A stretch of 64,000 nucleotides of DNA from Motilimonas pumila (GTDB taxonomy: Bacteria; Pseudomonadota; Gammaproteobacteria; Enterobacterales; CBDFNC01), in NCBI RefSeq assembly GCF_003596335.1, contig NZ_QZCH01000001.1:248001-312000 (forward strand). The letters run 5' to 3'. A program made the position numbers and the translations under genes. Below the pieces are notes generated by a model. That model made no database searches. It was given only the letters and a program-made list of their open reading frames with translations, and was not told where the DNA came from. Each line of letters opens with the position of its first letter. Within the stretch, counting starts at the first letter, position 1. This document shows positions 36,481 through 44,660 of this stretch, one piece after another.

Positions 36481-38136
36481 TTACTGAATTAACAGTTTTT
36501 GTGTTACTTCGAATAACTCACGCTTTAGATCTTTGACGTCATTAATCACAATGCTTTGAGGAAAGAATTTTTCAACACTGCGTGTTTGAATCCCGATCCC
36601 CAGCAGCTCAAAGCCACTGCGTCTGCACCGGTCAACAATGTCATGCGTGGCAGTCCAATCATCTGGGTCACCATCCGTTAGCACTATCATTAGCTTTCGC
36701 TTCTGTTTTTGCGCTAACAAACTGTTTGCCGCAAACCACATCGCTTGCGCCATAGGCGTACAACCTCGTGGTTTTTGGTCAAAACAGGCGGCCCGATGTC
36801 GAACCGATTGCTTGGGCAATAACGCGATAGAAACTTCCTGATGAATACCAGGAAAATAACTGACCGCAGGTACAACACCCGGTATGCCTTCCAGTGCCAT
36901 GGCCAAAGCCAAAGCGGCTTCATTGGCAACATGAAAGTACTTTCGATTACCTTCTCCAATGGGTTTACCCATTGAACCCGATATATCGACCAGCAAGTGC
37001 ACAGCAGCATTAGGCGCAATGCGAGGTTGCCTTTGAATAAACAATCTCGACTCACCTGCTTGTGAAGCGGCAAGACGATGGGTTGCAACTCGAAGACCGT
37101 GCCTCTTGGCATGATTCCGATTGTCCTGACTGGACTGAACCATACCTCTAAGTCGGGCTCGAATTTGAGCGGACTCAGACGCCGACAAGGTCAAGATGGC
37201 CTCGTCACCCAACATAGCTTGCTCTGCTTGGGGCAAACTGAGTGGAGTGACGCCCTGATGTCCTTCAGCTTGTTCCGACAACACTTCTGCCACTTGTGCA
37301 AAGGTATCGGGTTCAAACTGAGCGGCACTGGCCTCTAGGGCTTGTCGCAAATTGTCAGCTTGATCAGAGTGATCTGAATCACCTGTTTCAGCAACATCCC
37401 CCGTTGCAGACGAGTCTGTTTCTGGGGTTTGACTATCACTACTGTTATTGCTGTCATTACTCGCATCTTGTCCAATGTCATCACCGCCATCAGCATCAGA
37501 CTCATCCTGTGGTGGACGAGATTCTTCTTCCAACATGGCAACGATGGCATCGACAAGTTTCAGCACTTCACCTGTAGACCCTAAGCTAGGCACTGCTGTC
37601 AGCATGGCGCTTAACCGGCTCATCGCTGCGGCAGGAAAGAGTTGTCTCACTCTTTCATCAACTGCTTGATACAAAGGCGTCAGCGCTTTCTGGCCCAGAA
37701 AATGGCATCTCAAGCGGAACAACAACCAGGCTTGCAAGTTAGATGCAGGCTCAAGCTGTTCAGGTACACACATTTGCTGAGTGTCTACCATGTACTCAAT
37801 CACTTGCGAAATACTGCGCCGGGTTCCGGGGTAATCCTTTGCCAATTCGTTTTCAATGCGAACGTCCTCAATGATATTGAGAAGTGCCTTACGGATCGGT
37901 TTGGACGACGCCTTCTGCACCATGTCAAAATTGGTATGCCGAATATGCGCCGCTTCATGAGCCAGATAACCCCAAGCTATCTGTTGATAGTGTGGGTCGT
38001 CTGGGTTTGCTGTTGGGATCACAATCCGCTCACCATCGGTAAACGCATCTTGTCCTTGAATAAGCACCTTCACACCAAACTTTTCGCCATAAGCGGCGGC
38101 AACGATTGGCAGTGCATTTTTTAATTGATGATTCAT
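36481..38136 (-). CDS. CobT-like VWA protein with zincin-like N-terminus
   Basis: A 551-residue protein. Near residue 57 is YLAHEAAHIRHT (HEXXH-type metal motif); the middle is acidic and low-complexity; the C-terminal von Willebrand A domain has the MIDAS motif DISGSMG and LTDGDPDDW. This is the VWA partner of MoxR/CobS ATPases, such as the CobT subunit. The cognate ATPase gene is two genes upstream. Such pairs act as chaperone machines for metal insertion or remodelling; the ICE target is not known. Confidence 0.85.
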   Translation of the reverse strand: MNHQLKNALPIVAAAYGEKFGVKVLIQGQDAFTDGERIVIPTANPDDPHYQQIAWGYLAHEAAHIRHTNFDMVQKASSKPIRKALLNIIEDVRIENELAKDYPGTRRSISQVIEYMVDTQQMCVPEQLEPASNLQAWLLFRLRCHFLGQKALTPLYQAVDERVRQLFPAAAMSRLSAMLTAVPSLGSTGEVLKLVDAIVAMLEEESRPPQDESDADGGDDIGQDASNDSNNSSDSQTPETDSSATGDVAETGDSDHSDQADNLRQALEASAAQFEPDTFAQVAEVLSEQAEGHQGVTPLSLPQAEQAMLGDEAILTLSASESAQIRARLRGMVQSSQDNRNHAKRHGLRVATHRLAASQAGESRLFIQRQPRIAPNAAVHLLVDISGSMGKPIGEGNRKYFHVANEAALALAMALEGIPGVVPAVSYFPGIHQEVSIALLPKQSVRHRAACFDQKPRGCTPMAQAMWFAANSLLAQKQKRKLMIVLTDGDPDDWTATHDIVDRCRRSGFELLGIGIQTRSVEKFFPQSIVINDVKDLKRELFEVTQKLLIQ

Positions 38137-38194
38137 GGGAGTCTCCTAATCATTAGGGGGAATACTCCCTCAGCGGGAGCGTTTCCCCGCTGGG
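38137..38194 (-). promoter_or_regulatory. two-hairpin leader 2 (VWA gene)
   Basis: RNA stem 1: CAGCGGG/CCCGCUG inside CCC...GGG (38167-38194). Stem 2: GGGAGU/ACUCCC together with CCUAA/UUAGG enclosing the AGGAG ribosome binding site (38137-38169). Confidence 0.72.
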
Positions 38195-38205
38195 AATATG
38201 GATGT

Positions 38206-38646
38206 TTAAACCTGTGCTTTTAGCTTATCCAGGTCGTATTTTTGACCTAACCAAGCCACCAATTGAGCTGGACTCTCGTGCTGCTCAAATGACGTTTTAA
38301 GCTGGTCTAAACTCAGGATGTCATCCAATGTCAGACCGTACTGATCTTGTAACTGAGTAGACACCTCGTGTTGATATTGCAGCCAGTCCCGCTCAAAAGC
38401 GGTTTGCTGCAATGCCATGTTTGGAACAAACACCATGGCCGTTACCCAAGCTCCTTGTGCGTCCGCATCTGCGATCAGCACAGGGTTCTTTGGGATCACG
38501 ACACTATGTGTTGAGTACGACCGTTGTACTAACGTTCGACAACACGCCACTTCTGGTATCGATTCACTTTCAACCGCATCAGTCACACCACGAAAATGTG
38601 CTTCAAACTGCTTCAGTTGGCTGGGGTTATGGATGGTTGATTGCAT
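38206..38646 (-). CDS. conserved ICE protein of unknown function (146 aa)
   Basis: A 146-residue soluble protein without recognised domain, lying between the DUF3150 and VWA genes. The C-terminal half is charged and helical (TLDDILSLDQLKTSFEQHESPAQLVAWLGQKYDLDKL). Its leader contains the hairpin whose 3' arm doubles as the anti-Shine-Dalgarno. Conserved placement within the CobS/CobT-like module suggests it belongs to that complex. Confidence 0.68.
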   Translation of the reverse strand: MQSTIHNPSQLKQFEAHFRGVTDAVESESIPEVACCRTLVQRSYSTHSVVIPKNPVLIADADAQGAWVTAMVFVPNMALQQTAFERDWLQYQHEVSTQLQDQYGLTLDDILSLDQLKTSFEQHESPAQLVAWLGQKYDLDKLKAQV

Positions 38647-38650
38647 AATT

Positions 38651-38700
38651 TCCTCTTACATAGTTCAGAGGACATGCGCCCTTCAGGGCAACATGCCCTC
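38651..38700 (-). promoter_or_regulatory. two-hairpin leader 3 (146-aa gene), mutually exclusive stems
   Basis: RNA stem 1: GAGGGCAUG pairs with CAUGUCCUC (38668-38700), with inner GCCCU/AGGGC. Stem 2: UCCUCU pairs with AGAGGA, the ribosome binding site (38651-38672). The UCCUC is shared, so only one stem can form at a time. Confidence 0.75.
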
Positions 38701-38707
38701 AAGGACG

Positions 38708-39661
38708 TTAAAAATAAAATGAGTTTGGTACAGTCGAACCAAGGTTTGGTCTGACGGTTGGTTGTGGTATTGCACGTAAGTTATCTGGCTGAGCAGATAC
38801 TGGCTGTGCGGGTTTAGGTTCAGGTTTGGGCATCAGTTGTCTGATATCCAATTGACCTTCACCGTGCATTCTCATCTTGTCTGGATCAGACAAAATTAAA
38901 ATGGTCGCCATCAGTTCGTGATAGAGATTGTCTGTCACAGGGCCGGTCTTCGGCAGACGAACAAATAAATTGTCCATCGCTTCGACCATCGGCTGGACTC
39001 GATGATCCAGGAATGACAAACCATCCAACTTGTCTCTTAACCGCTTCAGAGGATTAAGGGCTCGCTGGCTGATTTGATTCTTACCTGCAACGGAACGCTC
39101 AAACAGTTCATTGGCATCACGAGCCACCTCCCTAAAGAGGGTGTGTCCCATGCCATTGACCTTGTCATCTAAGCCACCAGCTTGTTCAGCCGGTTGCATT
39201 CGATAGATGGCATAATCGAACTGAAGCCGTTGTTCCACATCTTCAATGGGTGACAGCGCACGCCGGATTGCATCTGCAAATTCCGGGTGTTTTGCAACCC
39301 AGTCAAACGTCACCTGATCATAGTTGTCCAAGAACAACTGCTTGCACTGCGCAAACTCCTGACCGATCCGGTCAAGCTCTGGAACAATCTGATCAATTCG
39401 GTCCTCAGGGACGGCATAGCCACCTAAAAACCGCACACCGACTTGCTCACACAAGCGCTGCGCTTCTTTCTTAAGCCTTTCAAAGTTCGCCAATGCCTCA
39501 GGGTCGCAAATTTTTTTACTCCCTAAGCTGGCAACATCCTTCGGTGGAAGTTGGCTGCCATTGGCTAGTCTGAAATCTTCAGGCCTTAGTTTTTTTCTAC
39601 CGCTCCAGATGGAACAGTCGATGTGACAAATCAAAAGTTTGTCGAGGGTTTGAATACTCAT
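38708..39661 (-). CDS. DUF3150 domain protein
   Basis: A 317-residue mainly helical protein of the DUF3150 family (opening SIQTLDKLLICHIDCSIWSGRKKL; then FLGGYAVPED), frequently found beside MoxR/CobS and VWA genes on mobile elements. The C-terminal 50 residues are proline-rich and variable. It is encoded between a WGR-like gene and the 146-aa gene, inside the CobS/CobT-like module. No catalytic motif is seen. Confidence 0.78.
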   Translation of the reverse strand: MSIQTLDKLLICHIDCSIWSGRKKLRPEDFRLANGSQLPPKDVASLGSKKICDPEALANFERLKKEAQRLCEQVGVRFLGGYAVPEDRIDQIVPELDRIGQEFAQCKQLFLDNYDQVTFDWVAKHPEFADAIRRALSPIEDVEQRLQFDYAIYRMQPAEQAGGLDDKVNGMGHTLFREVARDANELFERSVAGKNQISQRALNPLKRLRDKLDGLSFLDHRVQPMVEAMDNLFVRLPKTGPVTDNLYHELMATILILSDPDKMRMHGEGQLDIRQLMPKPEPKPAQPVSAQPDNLRAIPQPTVRPNLGSTVPNSFYF

Positions 39662-39662
39662 A

Positions 39663-39724
39663 GTGCATCCTCATGCGAGATGGGGACGCACCACTCCCAA
39701 CAGGAGCAATGGCCCCCGTTTGGG
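39663..39724 (-). promoter_or_regulatory. two-hairpin leader 4 (DUF3150 gene)
   Basis: RNA stem 1: CCCAA/UUGGG with inner GGGGGC/GCUCC-type pairing (39696-39724). Stem 2: GUGCGUCC pairs with GGAUGCAC (39663-39691, one G-U), covering the GAGGA ribosome binding site. Confidence 0.75.
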
Positions 39725-39759
39725 TGGTAGTAGTTGACGCGCTAATGGCAATACCACTA

Positions 39760-40527
39760 TCAGAAATAGTAATTTTGCGAATCAGGCGACGATTGGTTGA
39801 GATCGATTTTCGCAGGCATTAAGTCCAGTGCTTCAGCTATCGGGCGAACCCGCTCTAAATCACTGCCTAGCAACCGCAATACATCTTTTTCCAACTTCAG
39901 TTGGTCTGATACTTCTATCCCTTCAGGACTCGCTACTGTGAGCGAACACAGAGGTGGTAATTGACGCTTAAAGGCCAGTAACAGCAACAATGGCCACGGG
40001 CCATCATCCGTGTTAACAATGCCAGCGCCTTCACCTGACACCATGCTGATTTGATTGGTACTAGGTAATCCGCTTTTGCAAAACCCTAATGACCATTCTC
40101 CAATCCTGACCTGGTTATCATCAATAACAGCCAAGCCATAGGCTTCAAGCAGCTTTGCCATATCGAATAACGCTTTTTGCGCCAGCGAAATTTGGCCATT
40201 GACGTCCTTGCGAGTACGAAACTCCCAACTGACGTTATTGGCGCACGCGACGCTATCTAGCGCATTTGAGAGTTCAAATGGCCGCCCTTGATGATCAATA
40301 CCGACATGTCCAACAAATCGGTAACCCTTGTTGATTTTCTCATTGATTCGTCGGTCTGCTTCAGCGTTAGGAGCAGTCGAGTCAATCAATCGCTGCTGCG
40401 ACAATTGACCGGCTTTTCCAAACCGAACTTCAATCTCCTGGTTATCTGATCCAACATAAATGGCCCATTCTTTGGCTGTCCCATCAGAATGACTGTAACG
40501 GTAAAGAGCAAAGCACTTTTCCATCAT
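39760..40527 (-). CDS. WGR-like domain protein
   Basis: About 255 residues. The N-terminus (CFALYRYSHSDGTAKEWAIYVG ... EVRFGKAGQ) resembles the WGR nucleic-acid-binding fold, with the remainder unassigned. ATG at 40527 overlaps the stop of the upstream ATPase gene (TGATG), and GGGAGG lies within that gene's last codons; the next ATG, three bases on, is equally likely. Tight coupling to the ATPase suggests they act together. Confidence 0.7.
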   Translation of the reverse strand: MMEKCFALYRYSHSDGTAKEWAIYVGSDNQEIEVRFGKAGQLSQQRLIDSTAPNAEADRRINEKINKGYRFVGHVGIDHQGRPFELSNALDSVACANNVSWEFRTRKDVNGQISLAQKALFDMAKLLEAYGLAVIDDNQVRIGEWSLGFCKSGLPSTNQISMVSGEGAGIVNTDDGPWPLLLLLAFKRQLPPLCSLTVASPEGIEVSDQLKLEKDVLRLLGSDLERVRPIAEALDLMPAKIDLNQSSPDSQNYYF

Positions 40528-41486
40528 CAATCCTCCCAATGGTCACCGAAGACATCAGCGGCAATACGGTGAATGGCTTCTCGTTGCTCCAACTCAGCAC
40601 GAGCCGTCAAAGACCGAACCAGTGCATACTCCACTGCGTTAGGAGCACCTTTAAAAGCAAGTGTTAACTTTGCCCAGCGCACCAAGGTCCGAGTGGACAT
40701 GGTGATACTAAGCTCCGCACCGCCATCCGCGCCCCCAATAAAAAGGCGACGAATGTCACCAGCCACCTTCACCATTTTTTGGCGAAAGACTTCTGGCAAG
40801 CCCGGCGCAACGTTCTCCAGAATGGCTTCCTCTACAGATGGCTCTGCATAGGTCGCTTCAATGATTCTAAAGCGATCAAGGAAAGCCAAATTCTGTTGAA
40901 GCACGCCTTGATACAAGCCCGTTTGATCACCGCTGCCCGCACTGTTGCCGGTTGCGATAAAACGAAACTTGTTATGTGGCATGATGATCTCACCGCCATT
41001 TTGTGCGATGACCAACGGGGCACCTTCCAAAATGTCATTGAGCCCAGCCAGTTCAGCAGGCTCAGCAAGATCCATTTCATTAATGATCAGCAAATGGCCA
41101 TGCTTTACAGCCAGTGCCAGCGGTCCATACACAAAGGTCATGTTGCCATTAACCAGCGTGTGGTGACCGATAAGATCGGACAACTCCAATCGACCGTGCG
41201 CAGTAATTTGCTGAACAGGCCAATTCAATCGAGAAGCAACTTGGCAAATTAGCGAGGTCTTACCGCATCCAGTGGGGCCTGTAATATACAAACCGTCACC
41301 GTCTGGGTTAGACAAAAACGCCAATACGTCACGTAAGTCTTCTTTTCTAAAAACATACTCGTCCTTGCGAACGGGAATGTTTGGATGGGTAGTGTCGGCA
41401 CTAAATCCTTCCAGAACGAAAGCATCAGGAGCCGGGACATTAAACGCTTGATTCAGTTGAACCAAAAATGGAGATTGTTCAGTCAT
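40527..41486 (-). CDS. cobS: CobS-like AAA+ ATPase (MoxR family)
   Basis: A 319-residue AAA+ protein with Walker A TGPTGCGKTSL, Walker B LLIINEMDLAEP, sensor 1 FIATGNSAGSGD and the MoxR/CobS insert. It pairs with the VWA protein encoded two genes downstream, like cobaltochelatase CobS-CobT, but no cobalamin genes are present, so the target is likely another macromolecular complex. ATG at 41486 has GAGG upstream, inside leader 5; the frame to 41603 is rejected. Confidence 0.88.
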   Translation of the reverse strand: MTEQSPFLVQLNQAFNVPAPDAFVLEGFSADTTHPNIPVRKDEYVFRKEDLRDVLAFLSNPDGDGLYITGPTGCGKTSLICQVASRLNWPVQQITAHGRLELSDLIGHHTLVNGNMTFVYGPLALAVKHGHLLIINEMDLAEPAELAGLNDILEGAPLVIAQNGGEIIMPHNKFRFIATGNSAGSGDQTGLYQGVLQQNLAFLDRFRIIEATYAEPSVEEAILENVAPGLPEVFRQKMVKVAGDIRRLFIGGADGGAELSITMSTRTLVRWAKLTLAFKGAPNAVEYALVRSLTARAELEQREAIHRIAADVFGDHWED

Positions 41487-41492
41487 GGTAAA

Positions 41493-41548
41493 CCTCATCT
41501 GTTTTGACGAGGCCCCATGCCCCAACAGGGAATGAAGTCCCCGTCGGG
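41493..41548 (-). promoter_or_regulatory. two-hairpin leader 5 (cobS-like gene)
   Basis: RNA stem 1: CCCGAC/GUUGGG with inner GGGA/UCCC (41521-41548). Stem 2: CCUCGUC pairs with GAUGAGG (7 bp, one G-U; 41493-41512), hiding the ribosome binding site. Confidence 0.75.
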
Positions 41549-41695
41549 TGGTGTGTTGATTGTGGTATGGCTGTGTATGTAAGAGTTCAGCTCGCTCTAT
41601 CATTCGTACCCAGCATTGGCTACGAGTGAAACTGCTTTCTGATGCACTCGATGTAAGCGCATGAGAAAGGAGCCGAAATCGGCTCCAAGTGAACG

Positions 41696-42712
41696 TTAAA
41701 AATAAAATGAGCTCGGCGAGTCACCTGGCAGAACCAAGTTCTCTTGCTCAAGGCTGATTTTGATTGGTGTTTCAACGGGCTGATCTGGCTTATTGGTGCT
41801 GATGCGCAACCGCTCTTGTGGCGCTTTTCGGTAAGCGGCTAAAACCTGTTCATCCAGCTCGCCTAACTTATCGGTGGCCAATTGCTTATAGTCCACCGTG
41901 CCCGCCATCATGTAGCGGCTGAGTTTGACCCCAGCATAATCCGCATGAGCGTAGTTACCCATCATGGCGACCAATTTTGACTGAGCGTCTCGCATTTCCT
42001 CTTTCAAAGATTTAATGTGATTTTCCAGTCGGACCACTTCGGCATGTGCTGAGCAATACTGTCGAGACAGCGATGTCCAACGGTATTGGGCTTCACCCTT
42101 GGGAACAAAACAATCTTGCTCAGGGCATTTTGACGGTTCTTTTTTGGTCTGTACTAACTCCCAAAACTGTAGCGCTGTTTCTTGCAACTCAGTTAAGAAC
42201 GCCGCGTCTCGTTGTATTTCAAACTCAATCAGTTGATCCTCAAAATAGAATACCAACCAACCACGCGTGCTATTGGCGACCAGTATTTGATGCTGTACTT
42301 GTACCCAATACAACTGGTACGCCTCGCTTTGTTCTCGGTGAGCTTGCACATCCTCAAAAACTGACTGGCAAGGACATTTCAGTTCAACGGGTTCGCCCGC
42401 ATCGTTGATGCCATCAAAGCTGGCTCGAAAGATTGCGTTATGATCGGCTTCTGCACATAACGGCAGAAGAAAGTCATTATGCGCATTCTCAAATGCTCGC
42501 CTTGCTTGAGGCTCCAACCGTATACCGCGAAGCACATTTGGATTATTCGACAGGTCTTCCGGTAATACGAATCCAGTTTTTTCTGCCCATAATCGCCAAG
42601 GTGTTTTGTAGGGTGAACGCCCCATAATAATTGGGGCTTCAGATGCCGTAACCCCTGCAATGCGCCACTGGTGCCATGCAGGAGTACGTTGTGATAGGTC
42701 GATAACCTTCAT
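41696..42712 (-). CDS. exo: Exo, YqaJ-type alkaline exonuclease
   Basis: A 338-residue lambda-exonuclease-like enzyme that resects double-stranded DNA 5' to 3', working with the Bet annealase encoded upstream. The active-site pattern of the YqaJ/RecB fold is visible: the N-terminal ITASEAPIIMG segment, then RASFDGI with its aspartate, and EPVELKCP with the Glu-X-Lys pair. Leader 6 can mask its ribosome binding site. In SXT/R391 ICEs this pair drives element recombination and hybrid formation. Confidence 0.93.
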   Translation of the reverse strand: MKVIDLSQRTPAWHQWRIAGVTASEAPIIMGRSPYKTPWRLWAEKTGFVLPEDLSNNPNVLRGIRLEPQARRAFENAHNDFLLPLCAEADHNAIFRASFDGINDAGEPVELKCPCQSVFEDVQAHREQSEAYQLYWVQVQHQILVANSTRGWLVFYFEDQLIEFEIQRDAAFLTELQETALQFWELVQTKKEPSKCPEQDCFVPKGEAQYRWTSLSRQYCSAHAEVVRLENHIKSLKEEMRDAQSKLVAMMGNYAHADYAGVKLSRYMMAGTVDYKQLATDKLGELDEQVLAAYRKAPQERLRISTNKPDQPVETPIKISLEQENLVLPGDSPSSFYF

Positions 42713-42715
42713 ATT

Positions 42716-42765
42716 GTCTCCTTTGAGGGGGAGACTCCCCCGAAGGAGAGAACTCCCCTTCAGGG
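42716..42765 (-). promoter_or_regulatory. two-hairpin leader 6 (exo)
   Basis: RNA stem 1: GAAGGGGA/UCUCCUUC inside CCC...GGG (42738-42765). Stem 2: GUCUCC pairs with the Shine-Dalgarno GGAGAC (42716-42735). Confidence 0.75.
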
Positions 42766-42773
42766 TTAAGTGG

Positions 42774-42917
42774 TTACTTTGCAGCTTGTGCTAACGCTGT
42801 TTGGTGCTGAACAACACTTGCTTGAACCGAATCAATTGCCGCTTTACCGGCTTGAATCGAACCTACGACAAGGGCAACAACCAATACCAAGCGAAAAAGT
42901 GAGGCTGATTTAGTCAT
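42774..42917 (-). CDS. small membrane or exported protein (47 aa) between bet and exo
   Basis: Begins MTKSASLFRLVLVVALVVGS, a basic start followed by one hydrophobic segment, then a short Ala/Gln-rich tail ending QAAK. It has its own ATG, a GGAG ribosome binding site and leader 7 of the two-hairpin type, so it is treated by the operon like any full gene. No homologue is recognised. It could be a membrane anchor or a short regulatory peptide. Confidence 0.72.
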   Translation of the reverse strand: MTKSASLFRLVLVVALVVGSIQAGKAAIDSVQASVVQHQTALAQAAK

Positions 42918-42977
42918 GGAAGATCTCCAAAAAAAAGACGAGACCTTCCCCCTGACGGGAGAATAATCCCGCCAGGG
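42918..42977 (-). promoter_or_regulatory. two-hairpin leader 7 (47-aa gene)
   Basis: RNA stem 1: CCCUG-CGGGA/UCCCG-CAGGG (42950-42977). Stem 2: GGAAGGUCUC pairs with GAGAUCUUCC (10 bp, one G-U; 42918-42949), the second arm holding GGAG. Confidence 0.8.
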
Positions 42978-42999
42978 TTAGTAAAATGAATGCGTGGCG

Positions 43000-43818
43000 C
43001 TAAGAAGCTAAAGGCTGTGTGAGCGCTTTGGCTGCTTGTTGTTGTGCATTAAATATTTCTTGTTTCGCAAACGTCAGTTCAACACCCTGAAAATGTTCAT
43101 TGGCATATTCCAATGCACTATTCCAAGCGTTTGAAGCTTCTGCCCGCTCGATAAGCTTGTAAACAAGCCCTCGGGTTCGATCATCAACTTGCTCGGGTGG
43201 AATCACTGATGGCTCAACAACGTGTGTTGCTTGGCCTTCGATAATTCGCTCCGCTTCGTCTTGATCGAAAATTCCCACAAAGCCAAACGCAATGCGGGAA
43301 CACTGGATCATGGATTTATGTCTTAGCATTCGCTTAGTGTGCGTCTGCCATGGACCATCTACACGATAAGGGCCATTTTTGCCGTTACCTTCAAAAGGCG
43401 GTCGATAGACTTCATCCAGATACTCAGTGATTTTGACTGGGTGCGAACGGTCGCGCCGATAGATGATGCATTCCATCCATTCAGGGCATTCTTTCGCGCC
43501 ATCCAGTGAGACTTTGTTTTCTGAAGTCTTAAACTCCATGCCATCAAACTGGTCGTGTTGATTGATGATGCGAGACCATCCATCGACACCTACCACTGGA
43601 ATAATTCCAGCTTGCTTATCAGGGAACGCAAAAATCTCTTTGGTGAAAGGGTTCAAGCCGTACTGATCTGCAACCACCAAGAGCGCCATCATCTGCTCAT
43701 TGGTCGGTGCACTACCGTCACGTTGCTTGAATGCTGTTGCTTTTAGGGTATCGAACAACTTGTTTGGATCGACACTAAAGCGCTCAGCAAAGCGTTGGAT
43801 TAGCTTTGGTTTTTCCAT
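43000..43818 (-). CDS. bet: Bet, RecT/lambda Beta-type annealase
   Basis: A 272-residue single-strand annealing recombinase (phage lambda Bet family), with the conserved region DQYGLNPFTKEIFAFPDKQ, then GVDGWSRIINQ and the HKSMIQCSRIAFGFVGI segment. It anneals strands resected by Exo. The start at 43818 (MEKPKL) has GGAG upstream; an in-frame TTG at 43833 lies in the masked region. Leader 8 precedes it. Confidence 0.94.
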   Translation of the reverse strand: MEKPKLIQRFAERFSVDPNKLFDTLKATAFKQRDGSAPTNEQMMALLVVADQYGLNPFTKEIFAFPDKQAGIIPVVGVDGWSRIINQHDQFDGMEFKTSENKVSLDGAKECPEWMECIIYRRDRSHPVKITEYLDEVYRPPFEGNGKNGPYRVDGPWQTHTKRMLRHKSMIQCSRIAFGFVGIFDQDEAERIIEGQATHVVEPSVIPPEQVDDRTRGLVYKLIERAEASNAWNSALEYANEHFQGVELTFAKQEIFNAQQQAAKALTQPLAS

Positions 43819-43822
43819 TGTG

Positions 43823-43878
43823 GACTCCGACAATCAAAGTGGGAGTCTGACCCTGACGGGAAAGTACTCCCGGCTGGG
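43823..43878 (-). promoter_or_regulatory. two-hairpin leader 8 (bet)
   Basis: RNA stem 1: CGGGA/UCCCG inside CCC...GGG (43851-43878). Stem 2: GACUCC pairs with the Shine-Dalgarno GGAGUC (43823-43847). Confidence 0.75.
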
Positions 43879-43897
43879 TTAAAGCGTTTTCGCTCGG

Positions 43898-44317
43898 TTA
43901 AAAATCTGGTTCAGGATAAGTTTGTGCCCAATTAGTTTGGGAGCCTGCATCATCCGCCGGTGATGGCTCAGATGCTTTGTTCACATTATCAAGAAGCAGA
44001 AACTCGTCCGCGTCCACTTCGGTCAATCGATGCTTAATGCCATCTTTCTCCCATGAGCGCGTGCGCTGAGGCCCTTGAACAAAAAGCTTCGCTCCTTTTT
44101 GGATTAAATCTTTTGCCCTGAGCCCTAACTTAAATCCACCACGATCTCGAAAAACGACCCGATGCCATTCCGTATGCTCTTTGAGCTCATTGGATTGACG
44201 GTCGCGCCATTTCTCAGAAGTGGCCAGCGAAATGCTGGTCACCAAATCACCTGATGGATAGGCTCGCGTCTCTGGCTCAGCGCCAACGTAGCCTATGAGT
44301 GTTACTTGGTTTTTCAT
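43898..44317 (-). CDS. ssb: single-stranded DNA-binding protein
   Basis: A 139-residue OB-fold protein: MKNQVTLIGYVGAEPETRA start, the LATSEKWRDRQ and EWHRVVFRDRGG segments, and the acidic C-terminal tip TYPEPDF resembling the protein-docking tail of bacterial SSB. It coats the transferred strand and recruits partners. Only 15 bases separate it from the preceding gene, with CGAGGAGA before ATG; it has no hairpin leader of its own. It works with Bet and Exo encoded downstream. Confidence 0.95.
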   Translation of the reverse strand: MKNQVTLIGYVGAEPETRAYPSGDLVTSISLATSEKWRDRQSNELKEHTEWHRVVFRDRGGFKLGLRAKDLIQKGAKLFVQGPQRTRSWEKDGIKHRLTEVDADEFLLLDNVNKASEPSPADDAGSQTNWAQTYPEPDF

Positions 44318-44332
44318 GATGTTCTCCTCGTC

Positions 44333-44659
44333 TTAGTTGAACTCTGTGCACACAGTCGTTTCTGCCCGGTTAGGCAAAGAAGACTGACGGCGCAGATAGG
44401 TTGGTATTTCGAGTAAAGCCATGTCGTACTGATGTGGCTCTTTGTAAAACGCAGGTGTCAAACGGGGCATACCAGGAGCTTTAGGCACCGCCATTGGACG
44501 ACGTTTTGGTGTTGGTGTGAGCAATCGCTTGATTTGAGTAAGTACAAATCGAAACGGGCGCACGCTTTGACGAGCAACCAATCGCAAAAGCGACCAGCTC
44601 AGTTTTGCAAGCAACATAATGCCTGTGACTTGGATAATAAATCCGAAGATATATTCCAT
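44333..44659 (-). CDS. small membrane protein, first gene of the recombination operon
   Basis: A 108-residue protein with one N-terminal hydrophobic segment (FIIQVTGIMLLAKLSWSLL), then a basic middle (RPFRFVLTQIKRLLTPTPKRRP) and an acidic end. No family is recognised. It opens the operon that continues to the primase-like gene. Leader 9, the most stable of the set, precedes it. Confidence 0.72.
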   Translation of the reverse strand: MEYIFGFIIQVTGIMLLAKLSWSLLRLVARQSVRPFRFVLTQIKRLLTPTPKRRPMAVPKAPGMPRLTPAFYKEPHQYDMALLEIPTYLRRQSSLPNRAETTVCTEFN

Positions 44660-44660
44660 T

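Noticed and set aside
36481-41486. Cobalt chelatase for cobalamin synthesis
   Set aside because: The CobS/CobT-like pair lacks CobN and every other cobalamin gene, and sits in an ICE operon with recombination genes.
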